Below, one piece after another: positions 35,277 to 47,936 of a stretch of 64,000 nt of DNA. How positions within the stretch are numbered: position 1 is the first letter of the stretch; each line of letters starts with the position of its first letter. This DNA is from Taxillus chinensis (taxonomy: Eukaryota; Streptophyta; Magnoliopsida; Santalales; Loranthaceae). The stretch covers positions 10,908,842 to 10,972,841 of the forward strand of contig CM042084.1 in NCBI GenBank assembly GCA_023512835.1. Reading direction: 5' to 3'. A model generated the notes under the pieces. That model was not told where the DNA came from. It saw only the letters and a list, made by a program, of their open reading frames with translations, and did no database searches. Both the position numbers and the translations under genes were made by a program.

Positions 35277-38200
35277 AAATTGAGCACCGAGAAATCAACA
35301 GAAGACCGTCGAGAACAGGAAGCAAGAAGCACCAGATTGCATAGCAAAAATTGAACACTAAAGCAGAGTGAGAGAGAGGGAGTGACAGAGTGAGAACTGA
35401 GTGAGGGAAGCTAAAGAGATTTACAGAGAGTGCGTCAAACGGCTATTTTTTATTGCCGTTGCTCGTAGAGAGGAAGCCCAACGGCTCTTTTTTAAAATTA
35501 AATAGACATTGCAAGCCGTCTCCAGCTAAGCACCAACGGCTCTATTACTATAATTACTATAATTATAATAACGGCTATTTGGATGATCTTGTTTTTTATT
35601 TGAAAAGTTTTTTTAACAAAGCCATTCAAATTTGTTAATTTATTTTTATGGAATTAATTAATATCGGTTAACATTTAAAAAAAAAAAAGAACAAAAGAAA
35701 CAGCAAAAAAAAAATTAAAAAAAAATAAAATAAAAAGGGAAACAAGAACAGAGATGACACATTTGATACCAAATCCCTTACATTCTTCTCGTATGCTGCC
35801 GCGCCTGTGTCTGTCGGAGGAGACATCATTCCTCGGGCACTTGTGGAATGCAGACTCCACAGATGGGGGCGGCGTTGTAGGCATAAGATTCGCCAGACGA
35901 TGACGGCGGCGGAGGCGCCGGTGGAGGAGTGGAGTTTCCCCATCTCTCGGTGAACACCTCGATCTCGTTGCGTTTCTTGGTGCAGAATCTCATAAATATT
36001 TTACCAGCTGCAGCCATGTTATATTATACTGCCTAAATGATTGGGACAATCTCAGAAACAATTTTCATACACGCAGAGAGCCAGAGAGCCAAAGAGAGAG
36101 AGATGAGTCCGCTCTTGCCCGGTCAGGTCTCAGGTCCAATTTATATATGGCTCAACGTATTGGAGAATAACAATAATAGTAATAAAAAAATATTATTAAT
36201 CCCAATTCGGGGCCTTTGCTCTTTTTTTTTTTTTAAATGAACAATCGCAAACAGTTGTTTTGAGTATAAGTTAACTTTCACCATATTTTAGACTTAAAAT
36301 ATGTAACACTTGTAATTTAAATAATTTTAAAATTAGAGACTCCGTTTAATATTTTTATTATAATTTTATTCATGTTATCATTAATTTTTCAATGACTTTA
36401 AAGTTCTAGCATTTTTTTAATGAGTTTTCAAATGTTTTCTAAAAAATCTTCAAAATTTTATTTTAAAAATTCTAATGTTTTTGAGTTTTTTTATAATTTA
36501 AAGTTTTTAAAATTTTTCTCTTTTTTGTTTTAGTTTAATTTTTTGAATTTTAGGTTCAAAAGTTTTTTAGGGTATTTACCTTCAAAAATTTTTTATTATA
36601 AATTTCTATTTCTTTTGGTTTTTATTAATTTGTTTGACATTTTAAAATTTCTTTATTTTATTCCAAGGTTTGTAAAGTTGTTTTTTTAATTTTACTTAGT
36701 TTTTAAATTTTAAATTTCCTCCTTTTTTATATATTTTTTATTTTAAAAAGAAAGTTTTGAGTGTTTTTATGTTAATTCATTTTACATATATATAAAAAAC
36801 TAATTTTGGATTTACTTTTTTATTCCTTTTTTGTTTTAAAAAAAATAAGATATTTTCTATGTTCTTTTTTCAATCTAATAAATTTAAAACTCTACCAAAG
36901 ACATTCAAAATATAATATAAAGAGTTTTAAAGATTCACACCCTAGTGGTTATGTGTAATGGGAGTTTATTTTTATATACAATGATTCAATGGTCAGCTTT
37001 TGAGTAAATTTATCTAGAAAAAAATTAAAAGATAAATAAATAAAATTTATAATTTTATTTATTTATTTATCTTTTGATTTTCATTTTTAAATTTTACAAG
37101 TATAACAAATTATATATGAATATTTAATTTGAAGACCCATTTTTCTTAAAACAAATATTAGAGTATCTAAATACAACAAATTATTATAGTGTCAATAAAG
37201 TATATATCAACAAGGAATCTGCACTCCTTAATTTGTGGCTACCATTTGTTTCAATTTGTCCCATACAAGTATTTTGGCTATTTAATTATGCTATTTTTTA
37301 TATTCGAGTACCCATGTTATAATTAATTAGTCTTGAATTTCCAATAGTTATACTATTATATTGGACCTCATAAGTGTGGCGCACAATTAAATATATTTCC
37401 ATTAAATGATATTATAGTTAGTATATCTAGTATTTTATGTTTTTTTACATCTATAAATCTTTAGTATTATTATTTGTTAATGTTTGACTGTCCTTTTTTG
37501 GGCATATTTTGGATCATCCAATTTCAAAATTATTTATTCTTCCTAAAATTACTTTTATTGAAACTATGAAATCAAACTTTTCATCAATGTATTTACGTCA
37601 CAAGCCACGATGCGCGCATAAACAAAAGAAGAAAAACTATTTTCTAAATCCTAAAATAACATTGCATCATATGTATGATCCTCATTGTTTATAAACCTTA
37701 CTTTAAAGCATATTACTAGCAGCTTATGCATGTTTCATGTTGTTGGAACACTTGTTTTATCTATTCATTCATGTTGTTGCTCCTTTTGCGTCCCCCAGTT
37801 TATATTTTTATGCCTCTCTTTCTCTTTCTTTTCTTTTTATTTTTTCTTAAAGGTTTCTTCATATCCAAATGTAAATCCATGAATTGAAAATTATGTTAAA
37901 AGCTGAGTATACAGTGTGAAATTTTAAAATGAATGACATTTCTCAAGTTTCCTACAAGTGGCATAGTCATAACTTTTTGGTGACATTAGATACTACAAAC
38001 TGGAAAGAACTGAGATGGAATCAAACAAAATGTGACATACAAAAGTTATTGTTTCTTGTTTTAAATTGGCTACTTCATGAGTTCATTCAAAAGAAGAGAA
38101 CTAAGCTGGAAGTGGAAATAGTATAAACACTGTCCGGGTGGTTGAAAACTGATCCTCCAACTTACCACAAATTTTTTTCATGCAAAATTTTAGGTTCAAT

Positions 38201-38995
38201 TTATTATTATAATTTTCAGTAGTTCAACTGATATAATATATATGTATATATATTATATTAATATGTTAATATTTGGATAGATGGATTAATAATAATAAAA
38301 CATGCCTTCACAGACTTACACTAAAATAACAACTGAAATATTAGTATCACAAACATTATAACATGGGGAAGGCAAATCAAGTTGCCACTAAATTGTTATT
38401 TCATGTCTCTCTTTCAATGTGTGGATTATTTTTTTTTCCATGTCTCCATATTCACCAGTAATGCTTTCTCATAAAAATAAAAATGTTTCTTTCAAAATAG
38501 AATTTATTATTGAAAGACAATGGTTAAAGTTCTGGAATTGCCATGTTTTTCACCTACCCGAACTCTAAATTTGAAAACTTTATCATGCTAGCATCCCCTC
38601 TAAAAAAAGAAAATGTTTTCTCCTCAAGGTTTTCCATAAATAATTGAATTATGGAGCCTGTTAATCCATTGAACATGATAAAGACATGAAAATGAACATT
38701 CATGGAGTTTTGTTTAATTCTGTGCATAGAAACTTTATTTTTATTGAAGATTAGAGGAGAGCATCTAGAATGACGATGAATGGGGACTTTATGTATCCAT
38801 GGAAATGTGATTAGACAAAGGAAAGCATGGAAACGAGTGTTTTTTAACAATTATTGTTGTTTCATTGAATTTGTTCTTCTATATCAAAATAGAAGAAACA
38901 TAATGATCGTTACCACAATTGTCGAAGATTTACAAATTTAATGGACAAACCTCATTATAAAATTATTAGAACAAGAACTAGTCAAAAGGCTACAC
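35277..38995. other. Upstream flank of MADS C (inverted copy of block A left end)
   Basis: No supportable gene. Complementary to about 1-4400 minus the 968-bp insertion. The small Pro-rich frame recurs at 36017-35826. AT-rich throughout. Confidence 0.65.
35419..35425 (-). promoter_or_regulatory. Degenerate TATA position of MADS C
   Basis: The minus strand reads TGTAAAT where copy A has TATAAAT; flanking bases are the same. Confidence 0.45.
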
Positions 38996-39644
38996 TATTA
39001 GTTAACAAGGAAAAGAATATTTATTAAACAAATGTGAATATAATAGTTTTGCTTACATTTATGGTGAAATTTATAAGGAAGTTTTCATTTTGTACGAACT
39101 AAATCTGAAATCATAATAGTAGTGTATTTTGTAACACCATGCCCTTGCTATGTTGTTTTTGTTGGGTTGGGCTCCCTTCCCATGTGGAGAAAGGCCAAAA
39201 ATGTATTGATCCATTATGTCTCACTAAACCTGGTGGAAAAGGGTCATTTTTATGGTTGAAAAGGGTGGCTAACAAGACAAATGCATAGCAGAAAAATATA
39301 GAAAAGAAGAGAGAAGGAAAACCGCTCCAGGCAGACAGTTTCTGGTATTTGTATATTATCAAACTGCAAAATTTTCATATTGCAATTATGGATTTGTTAA
39401 CCATTGGATCGAAATTTTGACATCAGGTTTAGCAGTTATGATACTTCTTTATGTCTGGTTGGATCGTTGAAAAAATGTCTGGAGAGGGAGATAATTCCTT
39501 TGTAGTTATTGGTCTATAAGTAGAAAGATTTTCATCTTCTTATTCTTATCTGATAGCATTGTTGTTTGGTTTGTTTTTGCTGATTATTTGCATGTTTTGT
39601 GCACTTATTGAAGACTTTATTGTACCTTTTATTGATCACAGTGA

Positions 39645-41056
39645 AGTAGCCTCTCCTTCGGTCGATAATTGCTTGAGCATTATGGGTATTTATGTTTGTG
39701 TGTTTAGATGTAATTGGTATTTTAGTCTCTTTATTGGTGGTTGGTAAACTGCCTTTGTAAAACCAAATAAAAACAACACAAGACCATTCCATCTTTTGTT
39801 TCTAGCCATTCACGACGAGGGACAACATTAATTATATATTTGACAACATGAAGTTATTTCCTTGAGCTTCAAACATTCACTATGATTGTATAATGTCACG
39901 GGGTCAGGGTTTTCACCCGTGCGGCACTCAGTCACCCTAGTGGATGCTTCGAGTAAGCCATACCGATTGGGGCACACGTAGACTGATTTCGCCTTGCCTT
40001 GGGCTCATCAGGAGAACGGCTCTATTTCTTTGGTCTAGATGACCTATTGTTTTTATCCTTACTTTGAGGGGTTTTTCACATTAAAAAATTATGAGTTTCT
40101 ATTCTAGTTTTGTTCTATTATTATTATTGCTCCTAACTGATTCTCGCAAAGTAAAGGGGAATATTAATTATGTTGCTTATTACTATGTTATTGAGTAAAT
40201 ATTCCCATCAACTCTCTCTTAACTTATGTTTGTAATAAATTAGCATACAATGATATAGTTAACTTTCTGGTTTATTTGCCTGATTGGTTAGCATTAGGAT
40301 CATATTTCCATTTTTGTGCTGATAAGTTATAGTTAATTGATAGTATTCATTTTTATTAATGCGTTTAACTTGGCCTATGGATTCTCTAAATGCGAGTTTG
40401 ATAGGAAAACATACTGCTTCTACAAATCAAACAGGCCTTTGCCTCCTATGCATAACTAGTAATGTTATATCCCACATATTGCTTCTATATATTGAATGAT
40501 GCAACTTTTGCATATGAATGTGGAATGACAATTTTTCACTCCCTCAGAATTTTTTGCACACAAATATGAAATGATATCTTTGTCATGGCAAAATATCTTT
40601 TGGTTGCATCATAAAGGAGCCTGCAAAACTTTGGAATGTTGAATTTGTACAAATAGAGGTGATCTTTAAGTAGCCTCTCCTTCCGTCGATAATTGCTTGA
40701 GCATTATGGGTATGTATGTTTGTGTGTTTAGATGTAATTGGTATTTTAGTCTCTTTATTGGTGGTTGGTAAACTGTCATTGTAAAACCAAATAAAAACAA
40801 CACAAGACCATTCCATCCTTCGTTTCTAGCCATTCACGGCGAGGGACAACATTAATTATATATTTGACAACATGAAGTTATTTCCTTGAGCTTCAAACGT
40901 TCACTATGATTGTATAATGTCACGGGGTCAGGGTTTTCACCCGTGCGGCACTCGGTCACTCTAGTGGATGCTTCGAGTAAGCCATACCGATTGGGGCACA
41001 CGTAGACTGATTTCGCCCTGCCTTGGGCTCATCAGGAGAACGACTCTAGTTCTCGA
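39645..41056 (+). repeat. Direct duplication, about 390 bp units
   Basis: 39645-40034 and 40671-41056 are near-identical direct repeats, separated by 636 unique bases. Both include the flank and the first about 140 bases of a TRIM-like LTR, so the duplication followed the insertion. No gene is supported in 38996-40917. Confidence 0.85.
39894..40034 (-). mobile_element. Truncated LTR of TRIM-like element
   Basis: Starts TGTCACGGGGTCAGGG and matches the LTR at 40918 until GAGAACGGCTCT, then stops. Its left flank is the same as that of the complete element. Confidence 0.8.
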
Positions 41057-41982
41057 CCAGTTTGTGTAGGGATGACCAAGTCTCCTCTTCATCGTCAGGT
41101 CCGAGACTAGCAGCGTACTCCCCGCATTTAACCGGGTCGGTACGTCTGAACTCCGAAGGGACTCCATCGATCTCCCGCACGAAATACCGTGGAGCTTATC
41201 CCGTCTGCACCAGCTACGCTTTCCGCCTTGCCCCTCCGTAAGTAGCACGCACCTGTGCCACTTGAGAGACGCCTGCCAGCACCTCGCTGTTCGAGGCGTG
41301 ACATCCTCCCTCACTTGATTTCGCAACATTCTCGTTGTATCAGCAAGTTCGGAGGAACCAAGATCGTTTGGCGATGCGCTCCTCTCGAGTGCAGCACTAC
41401 TTCGTCATCCTCGCGAACTCCACCATGGCTCAGCGGCCAACAACTTTGGTGGACGTGATGCATGCAAGACCTCGTCTGGTGGCCCCCCATCTGTTAAGAG
41501 CTCCCTCCCAACTTGGGATCAGGGACCACGCATATCTCTCGCGAGAGTACTTCAGCGAGCTTTTGGATACGGGTTGCAACCGCTATGATACCACTTTGTC
41601 ATGGGGTTAAGGTTTTCACCTGTGCGGTACTCGGTCACCCTGGTAGATGCTCCAAGTAAGTCATACCGATCGGGGCACATGTAGACTGGTTTCGCCCTGC
41701 CTTGAGCTCATCAGGAGAACGGCTCCAGTTTCCGACCAGTTTGTATATGGATGGCCAAGTCCCCTCTTCATCGTCAGTTCCGAGACTAGCGGCGTACTCA
41801 TCGCATTTAACTGGGTCGGTACGTCTGAACTTTGAAGGGGCTTCATCGATCTCCTGCACGAACTTCCGTGGAGCCTATCCCATCCGCACCATTTACACTT
41901 TCTGCCTTGTCCCTCTGCAAGTAACGCACACCTGCGCCACTTGGGAGACGCCCGCCAGCACCTCGTTGTTCGGAGCATGACA
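40918..41982 (-). mobile_element. Complete TRIM-like LTR element, 1065 bp
   Basis: LTRs at 40918-41303 and 41597-41982 (386 bp each) enclose a 293-bp internal region. On the minus strand the LTR starts TGTCA and ends TGACA. The first LTR is followed after a short spacer by TGGTATCATAGC, resembling the initiator-Met tRNA primer site, and AGTGAGGGAGGA precedes the other LTR as polypurine tract. Flanking ATAA on both sides suggests a 4-bp target duplication. There is no gag or pol, so it is non-autonomous. Confidence 0.85.
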
Positions 41983-43002
41983 ATAATCTCATAATGGTCA
42001 CATTTCAACAAAGTTAAACATGATATGATTGCATGATCACATTATGGTCACGTTTTAGTTAAAGAGGGTTCAAGCCCAACCCATAGTGGAAAAAAAAACA
42101 TGAGAGAAGGGTGCACATTTAATTAGTAGATTTTTTTATAGAAGTTACTTTTTTTATTTAAAATAAAATTAAAAATTATCCTCATATATTTAATTTTCTT
42201 CTAAAAAAATAAAATACACTCATATGTACTTTTTTATATTAAAAAATACTATTTACTTCGTAAAATTATTAATATATATATTTTTTATTTCTCTCGCCTT
42301 ATGTTTTCATATTTTTTATAACTTTTACTTTTTTTCATAATAAATTATAAAAAATTATTATTAAATAAAAAATAATTATAAAATATTATTTTAATAAGAT
42401 AGAGAGTGATTAAAGAAATGATGTATATTTATATAGAAAAATAAAAAATAATTTAAATTTGTAAAGTTAAGAAAATTAATTGGAACATTACATCATTTAT
42501 ATAGTGGAAATACAATCTATAATTTTAAAATTGATACGTGAAATCAACATCACCACAGAATCATAACTAATATAATAGGCCTTAATTGATTTATAAATAT
42601 GTATTTTTTCCTTTCTTCATAGCAACATGTTTAGTTTGAATATTTTTTACTTTCTTTAAAAATAATAATAACTGTTTTTAGATATAAAAAATAAAAATCT
42701 AAAAATAAAAAAATAATTTTAAAATGAAAAAATAAAAAAATATTTTTATTTAATTTTTGATTTTCTAACAGTCATACATCAACAAAGCACCATTAAACAT
42801 ATTCTCGATAATTTACCCGTGTGCCGTGTGGGATGAGGTTGACCATTTCCATTTCGCGGTGGCCTGGTCGGGTCTGTGCCATTAACTAAAATTAATTATT
42901 TGTGGAAGCGGGCGAGAGAGAGAGTGTGTGCGCTGTCCGCTGTCGTTGAGTGACGCCACCACCCCTCCATTTTTTACATTGTCGTCTCCGCCCATTTCAA
43001 AT

Positions 43003-43004
<2 letters not shown>
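41983..43004. other. AT-rich region upstream of KAS II
   Basis: A/T-rich with poly-A and poly-T runs. Composition turns GC-richer near 42820, probably the promoter and leader of the KAS II gene. Confidence 0.5.

Positions 43005-43067
<63 letters not shown>
43005..43067. repeat. (CA)n(CT)n microsatellite in KAS II leader
   Basis: About 33 bases of CA repeats followed by about 30 of CT repeats, ending 28 bases before the start codon. Confidence 0.9.
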
Positions 43068-43069
<2 letters not shown>

Positions 43070-43094
43070 CTGATTCCTGATCCAGGTCCCTCCA

Positions 43095-46000
43095 ATGGCG
43101 GCGGCTTCGCCGCTCTGCAGCCGCCTCCTCGGGTCCTACCAGGCCGACCACTCCTCGAGGTCTTCTTCGCTGCCTCCGCCCTTCGAGCTGCATCACCGGC
43201 CGCCCGGCCCCGGGCGGAGAGGGCCGGTCGCCTCCAATTGCGCTGTTGTTAAATCTCGGTTGTGGGTCGGATCGGGGAATCGCAATGCTATGATGGCTCC
43301 TCGTTGTCCGGCCGCGTTTGAACCCCGCGAGGAGTCCTCAAAGGAGTTGCCTTCCTCGTCTTCGGTAATGTTGGTCACCGGTGAGAGTGGTTATGGTTTC
43401 TCCGGTTTTAGGTCCAATGTCGCGTCCATCCATAGCAAGAGGCAGCGGCGAGTGATTCGAGCTGCGCGCGCAGCTGGTAATTTTAGACATGTCTTGGATT
43501 ATGTCTTTTTTTTTTTGTTAAATCTTGTGTGTAAATTGGCATGCCCAATTGCCCATTAATTTATCTATTTATTTATGCCTGTCTGGACTGAATATTTTTG
43601 AAAGTGGGTTTATATGAATGTTTTGTATAATAGACCTCACGAGTTCTCTATGATTGTTTGGTTTTTAAATTCCATATTTGTTTTAGATTCGAACACATTT
43701 TTCCTTTATTAAATCTTAGCCTTTTAAAAAAAAACATTCAAGCCCTTCAGAACAGTTCTTGAATTGTTTGTAATTTGGAAGAATAAGAAATGACAAATTT
43801 ACATCGGTTTACCTATTATGAATCTGATTATGGAACTGCTCAAAACCAGCTTAAAGTAACTGTTTTTTTTTTGCCAGTGAATTTCAATTTCTTGATTTAG
43901 GTGATAGGCTCCATGGCCAATGGTTAATACTAGTAGTGTACTCTCTGAGAATGACGTGGTTCTACTGGTGCAAATAGTTTTTTTTTTCATGCTGTCGATT
44001 GGAGGTGTTGATATTTAATGCCTTATTTTCCTACCAATTACTTTTAGGGTCTGAGTAATGTATTTTTAGCCGATTCTATGACAGTGGCTGTGCGACCTGA
44101 AAAGGAAATTACAACAAGGCAGAAACCTCATACAAAGGAAAGGCGGGTTGTTGTGACTGGGTTGGGTGTGGTATCCCCAGTTGGTCACGAACCAGATGTG
44201 TTCTACAATAATCTTCTTGAAGGTGTTAGTGGCATTAGCCAGATTGAATCATTTGATTGTGCCCACTTTCCAACGGTTAGGCTTTTGTACACTCTGTTTT
44301 GTTGCAGTTATTACTTGGATCTACGTAATTGACCTTGCCTTTTCTCCCCTATAGAGAATTGCAGGAGAAATTAAGTCCTTCTCAACAGATGGATGGGTTG
44401 CACCAAAACTTTCAAAGAGAGCGGACAAATTCATGCTTTACGGTCTCACTGCAGGGAAAAAGGCATTGGCAGATGCTCATATTACAGAAGATGTAATGGA
44501 TACCATTGACAAAACTAAATGTGGAGTTTTGATTGGCTCTGCGATGGGAGGCATGAAGGTAATTTTGAAACAGAAAATGACTAAAAACTTTGGCTAGTGA
44601 AAAGCCTTTTGACATTTTGTTGTTTAAGTGATCTGCAGGAGCATACGTTAATGGTCAAAGCATCTAAAGTGTGTTTAACCACACATAGGCCTTGAAATCT
44701 GATATCAACTCTGATACCAGTTTCATATTCTTTAAATTGTTAAGTTTATCTGTTTTCATGTTCTTCTATTGCTTTAATCCTATATTCATTGTTCAAAATC
44801 TGAACAGATCTTCAGTGATGCAATTGAAGCTTTGAGTATTTCTTATAAGAAGATGAATCCTTTCTGTGTGCCTTTTGCAACAACGAATATGAGTTCTGCT
44901 ATGCTTGCAATGGACCTGGTAATATTTTACTTATTGGGAAATCTACAATAAGCTCATGGCTCATGGGTAATTATTGAATGAAAATGTGTGATTTTCTATT
45001 GATTGCCTTGCCGCAGGGATGGATGGGTCCTAACTACTCAATTTCAACGGCTTGTGCGACCAGCAACTTCTGTATACTTAATGCCTCTAATCATATCATC
45101 AGAGGTGAAACAGTAAGTGGCTCAGCTTAGTTTCCATCACAATGAATTGACTTTGCTTTTGAATTCTGTAGTAATGCTTTTTTACAAAAACCTTTTACTT
45201 ACAATTAATTTTCCACAATGATTTTTGATTCTGCAGTTTTAGAAGTTCACTTGGTCTTATTCAATTGTAAATTTTTCTTTTATTCCTTTCCTGTAGAAAT
45301 TTGTTCATATATGCAGGATCTGATGCTGTGCGGGGGATCTGATGCAGCAATTATCCCCATAGGTACCAGTTTCCTTTATATTCTGAATCCTACCTTATTT
45401 CACTGCTATCCTTGATACTTGAACCGGTGATTATTATTGGAATTGCAGGCTTGGGAGGCTTTGTGGCTTGCAGGGCACTTTCGCAACGGAACAATAATCC
45501 AACAGAAGCTTCACGCCCATGGGATATGGTATTGCACTGGAATTTGTCTATCCTTTTCAGCTCTTAAATAGCATCTTATCCTTGATTATTTTGCCTGTAT
45601 TGGCAGTTTGTCAAATGTCAAGGATGCATAAAATTTTTAGCTTACTATAAGACTGGAAAGTTCTTATCTGGCTACTCAAAGCTGAAACATATTTGTTGCA
45701 GTTGTAATTTGCTTTTCCGGGACTTACATATTTGAAGAGAGTTAAGTGAGAAACAAATTGCTATCATTCTTCTGGGGTGGTTCAATCTTAGGTCCAAACT
45801 TCAACTTATTATAAATAATATATGGTTTCATTACTTGTTTTGTTATTGACCAGAATCGTGATGGATTTGTTATGGGAGAAGGAGCTGGAGTTTTGCTCTT
45901 AGAAGAATTAGAGCATGCTAAGGTATCCCTTGAATTAAATTGATATCAAAAGCAGCATACAAACTGCATTTCAGTTAATAGACCTTTAAAAAAGCCCATA

Positions 46001-47936
46001 TAATTGCTTAATATGGCTGAATTCTTTTTGACTAACTGTAATGTTTCCTTAATTCTTCTGGCAGAGAAGAGGTGCCAAAATTTATGCTGAGTTTTTGGGA
46101 GGAAGCTTCTCCTCTGATGCCTACCACATGACTGAGCCTCATCCTGATGGTATGTCAAATATTAGTTCATATGGCAAATTACTGCATAAGACTTTGAATT
46201 TGTTTATGCTGATTTATTTTTTATTTCCATTTGCTGGAGGTAGTGTTACTAAAATTCTTGAACTGGCATCTCCAAAATCTTTATTCAAACATGAAGTTAA
46301 CATTGATGGTCTCATGACACATTTATACGAAAGCTTTGAGCTGATGTCTCCCCTTTTTTGTTTAAAAAAGGGACAGGCATTGTTCTATGCATCAACAGGG
46401 CCTTAGCCTCGTCTGGAGTTTCCAGAGAAGATGTTAATTATGTGAATGCACATGCTACATCAACACTAATGGGTGATCTGAAAGAGTACCAAGCTCTAAT
46501 TCATTGTTTTGGCAAGAATCCTGGGGTAAAGTGACATCAGTAGCCAATAAAAATGTTTGATATTACAATATTCCCTTGTACGAATCTTTGCTGAATCATA
46601 TTGTATGTTTGCAGCTACGTGTGAACTCTACAAAGTCCATGACTGGTCACCTATTAGGAGCTGCAGGGGCTGTAGAAGCTGTTGCTGCTGTGAAGGTAGT
46701 TACTGAGTTGCTGTTAAATCTGTGTTCTTGAAATTTCAGTTTTCGTATTTTCTGGTTTTTGTCAGTAGTTTGTCCAATATTAAACTTTCTGCATTCACAT
46801 ATTACGCTGGAAGTTTAAAGTTCAAACAGTATCTGCTACATATTTATAAAGTTGGGTAACAATTGGAGGCTTGATGCTCCAGAGAGAGGAAAGGAGAATA
46901 AGATTTTCTTTCTGTGTTCTTGGCTTGAGGTGTAGTGTGGCAATTGCTATGCTGTGCCTGTTGTGGTTGTTTCAATGACAGGACCTATATGACATTGTAA
47001 AGATGGTCTTTGACTGTTAGGGCTGAACAGCTAGTGTTTCTATGAGATGGTTTCAATTTCTATAGTTTCAGAGTTGACTCTGCTGAATCTGCAAAACTTT
47101 AACCTGTCAGCTGAGGTTTGTAATTTTTATGTCGATTCCTGCAGAAATACTCTACATTAACTGTAGCATAATTAGGCATAAGATCTGTATAGACCAGGTC
47201 GATTGTTTTACTTGGTTTCCACTGCAATAGTTCGGAACTAGTGTTGGTAGATTTGTGGTGTACACTGTACCCTGATTTAGAGCATTGGGCGAATTTTGAC
47301 GTCTCGTGGATATGGGAACCATTTTTCTTCAGGGTTATAAAAATCCTATTATTAATTACCTTCTACTTATATATCTTATAACGTTCGGGTGAAAGAAAAT
47401 GTCATCATGATTCACGAGAAAAGAGTAGGTTTTTCAAAGAATCCTAGATTACTGACAATAATCTCACATGCTATTGTGGTTCAATATTGTGCCATACCCT
47501 TTATCCAGCCGTACATCTTAAAATTTCAGGCGTAATTTATGTTTTGTCAGCAGAATATCCTCTTCCTCTCATGAGTTGTGTTTTCTCCAATGCAGGCAAT
47601 CCAAACGGGATGGATCCATCCAAACATTAATCTTGAGACTCCTGACCATGGTGTGGTAAGCTTATAGTTGTATTATTTAGCCCATAGAATTAATTTTAGC
47701 TTCCCAATAATATTGCCAGAAGGCCACGATTAAATACTCTTTCCTATTTTATAGTTTTTATGCTACTGTGTCGTTTGGAATTTTGGATGCAGTCTGATCC
47801 CATGGTATTTTGAAATCAGGACAAGAATGTGCTTGTGGGTCCTAAGAAGGAACGGCTGGGCATCAAAGTGGCATTGTCCAATTCCTTTGGGTTTGGAGGA
47901 CACAACTCGTCCATCTTATTTGCTCCTTACCAGTGA
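43095..47936 (+). CDS. Plastid 3-oxoacyl-[acyl-carrier-protein] synthase II (KAS II)
   Basis: Condensing enzyme that elongates 16:0-ACP to 18:0-ACP in plastid fatty acid synthesis. Exons: 43095-43476, 44070-44275, 44355-44558, 44808-44918, 45017-45112, 45317-45362, 45449-45528, 45854-45922, 46065-46149, 46371-46525, 46615-46695, 47596-47655, 47820-47936. Total 1692 nt, 563 aa, all phases consistent, all GT-AG. Residues 1 to about 125 are a Ser/Arg/Pro-rich chloroplast transit peptide. Then [40 protein letters not shown], the nucleophile in STACATSN, the two catalytic His in VNAHATST and [11 protein letters not shown], and the end [18 protein letters not shown]. The motif [10 protein letters not shown] marks KAS II rather than KAS I. 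The second exon uses the acceptor at 44069; an earlier acceptor would give a stop. Several conserved positions differ ([14 protein letters not shown]). Confidence 0.95.

Noticed and set aside
39532..39792. Minus-strand 86-codon frame and its partial repeat at 40583-40816
   Set aside because: Repeated only because of the direct duplication; the two copies differ in frame extent and show no motif.
40918..41982. 5S-rRNA-bearing Cassandra-type TRIM
   Set aside because: No 5S promoter box (such as the conserved AGTTAAGCG) is seen in the LTRs.
42882..43252. Open frames across the CA/CT microsatellite upstream of KAS II
   Set aside because: They are products of low-complexity repeats and overlap the KAS II leader and transit peptide in other frames.
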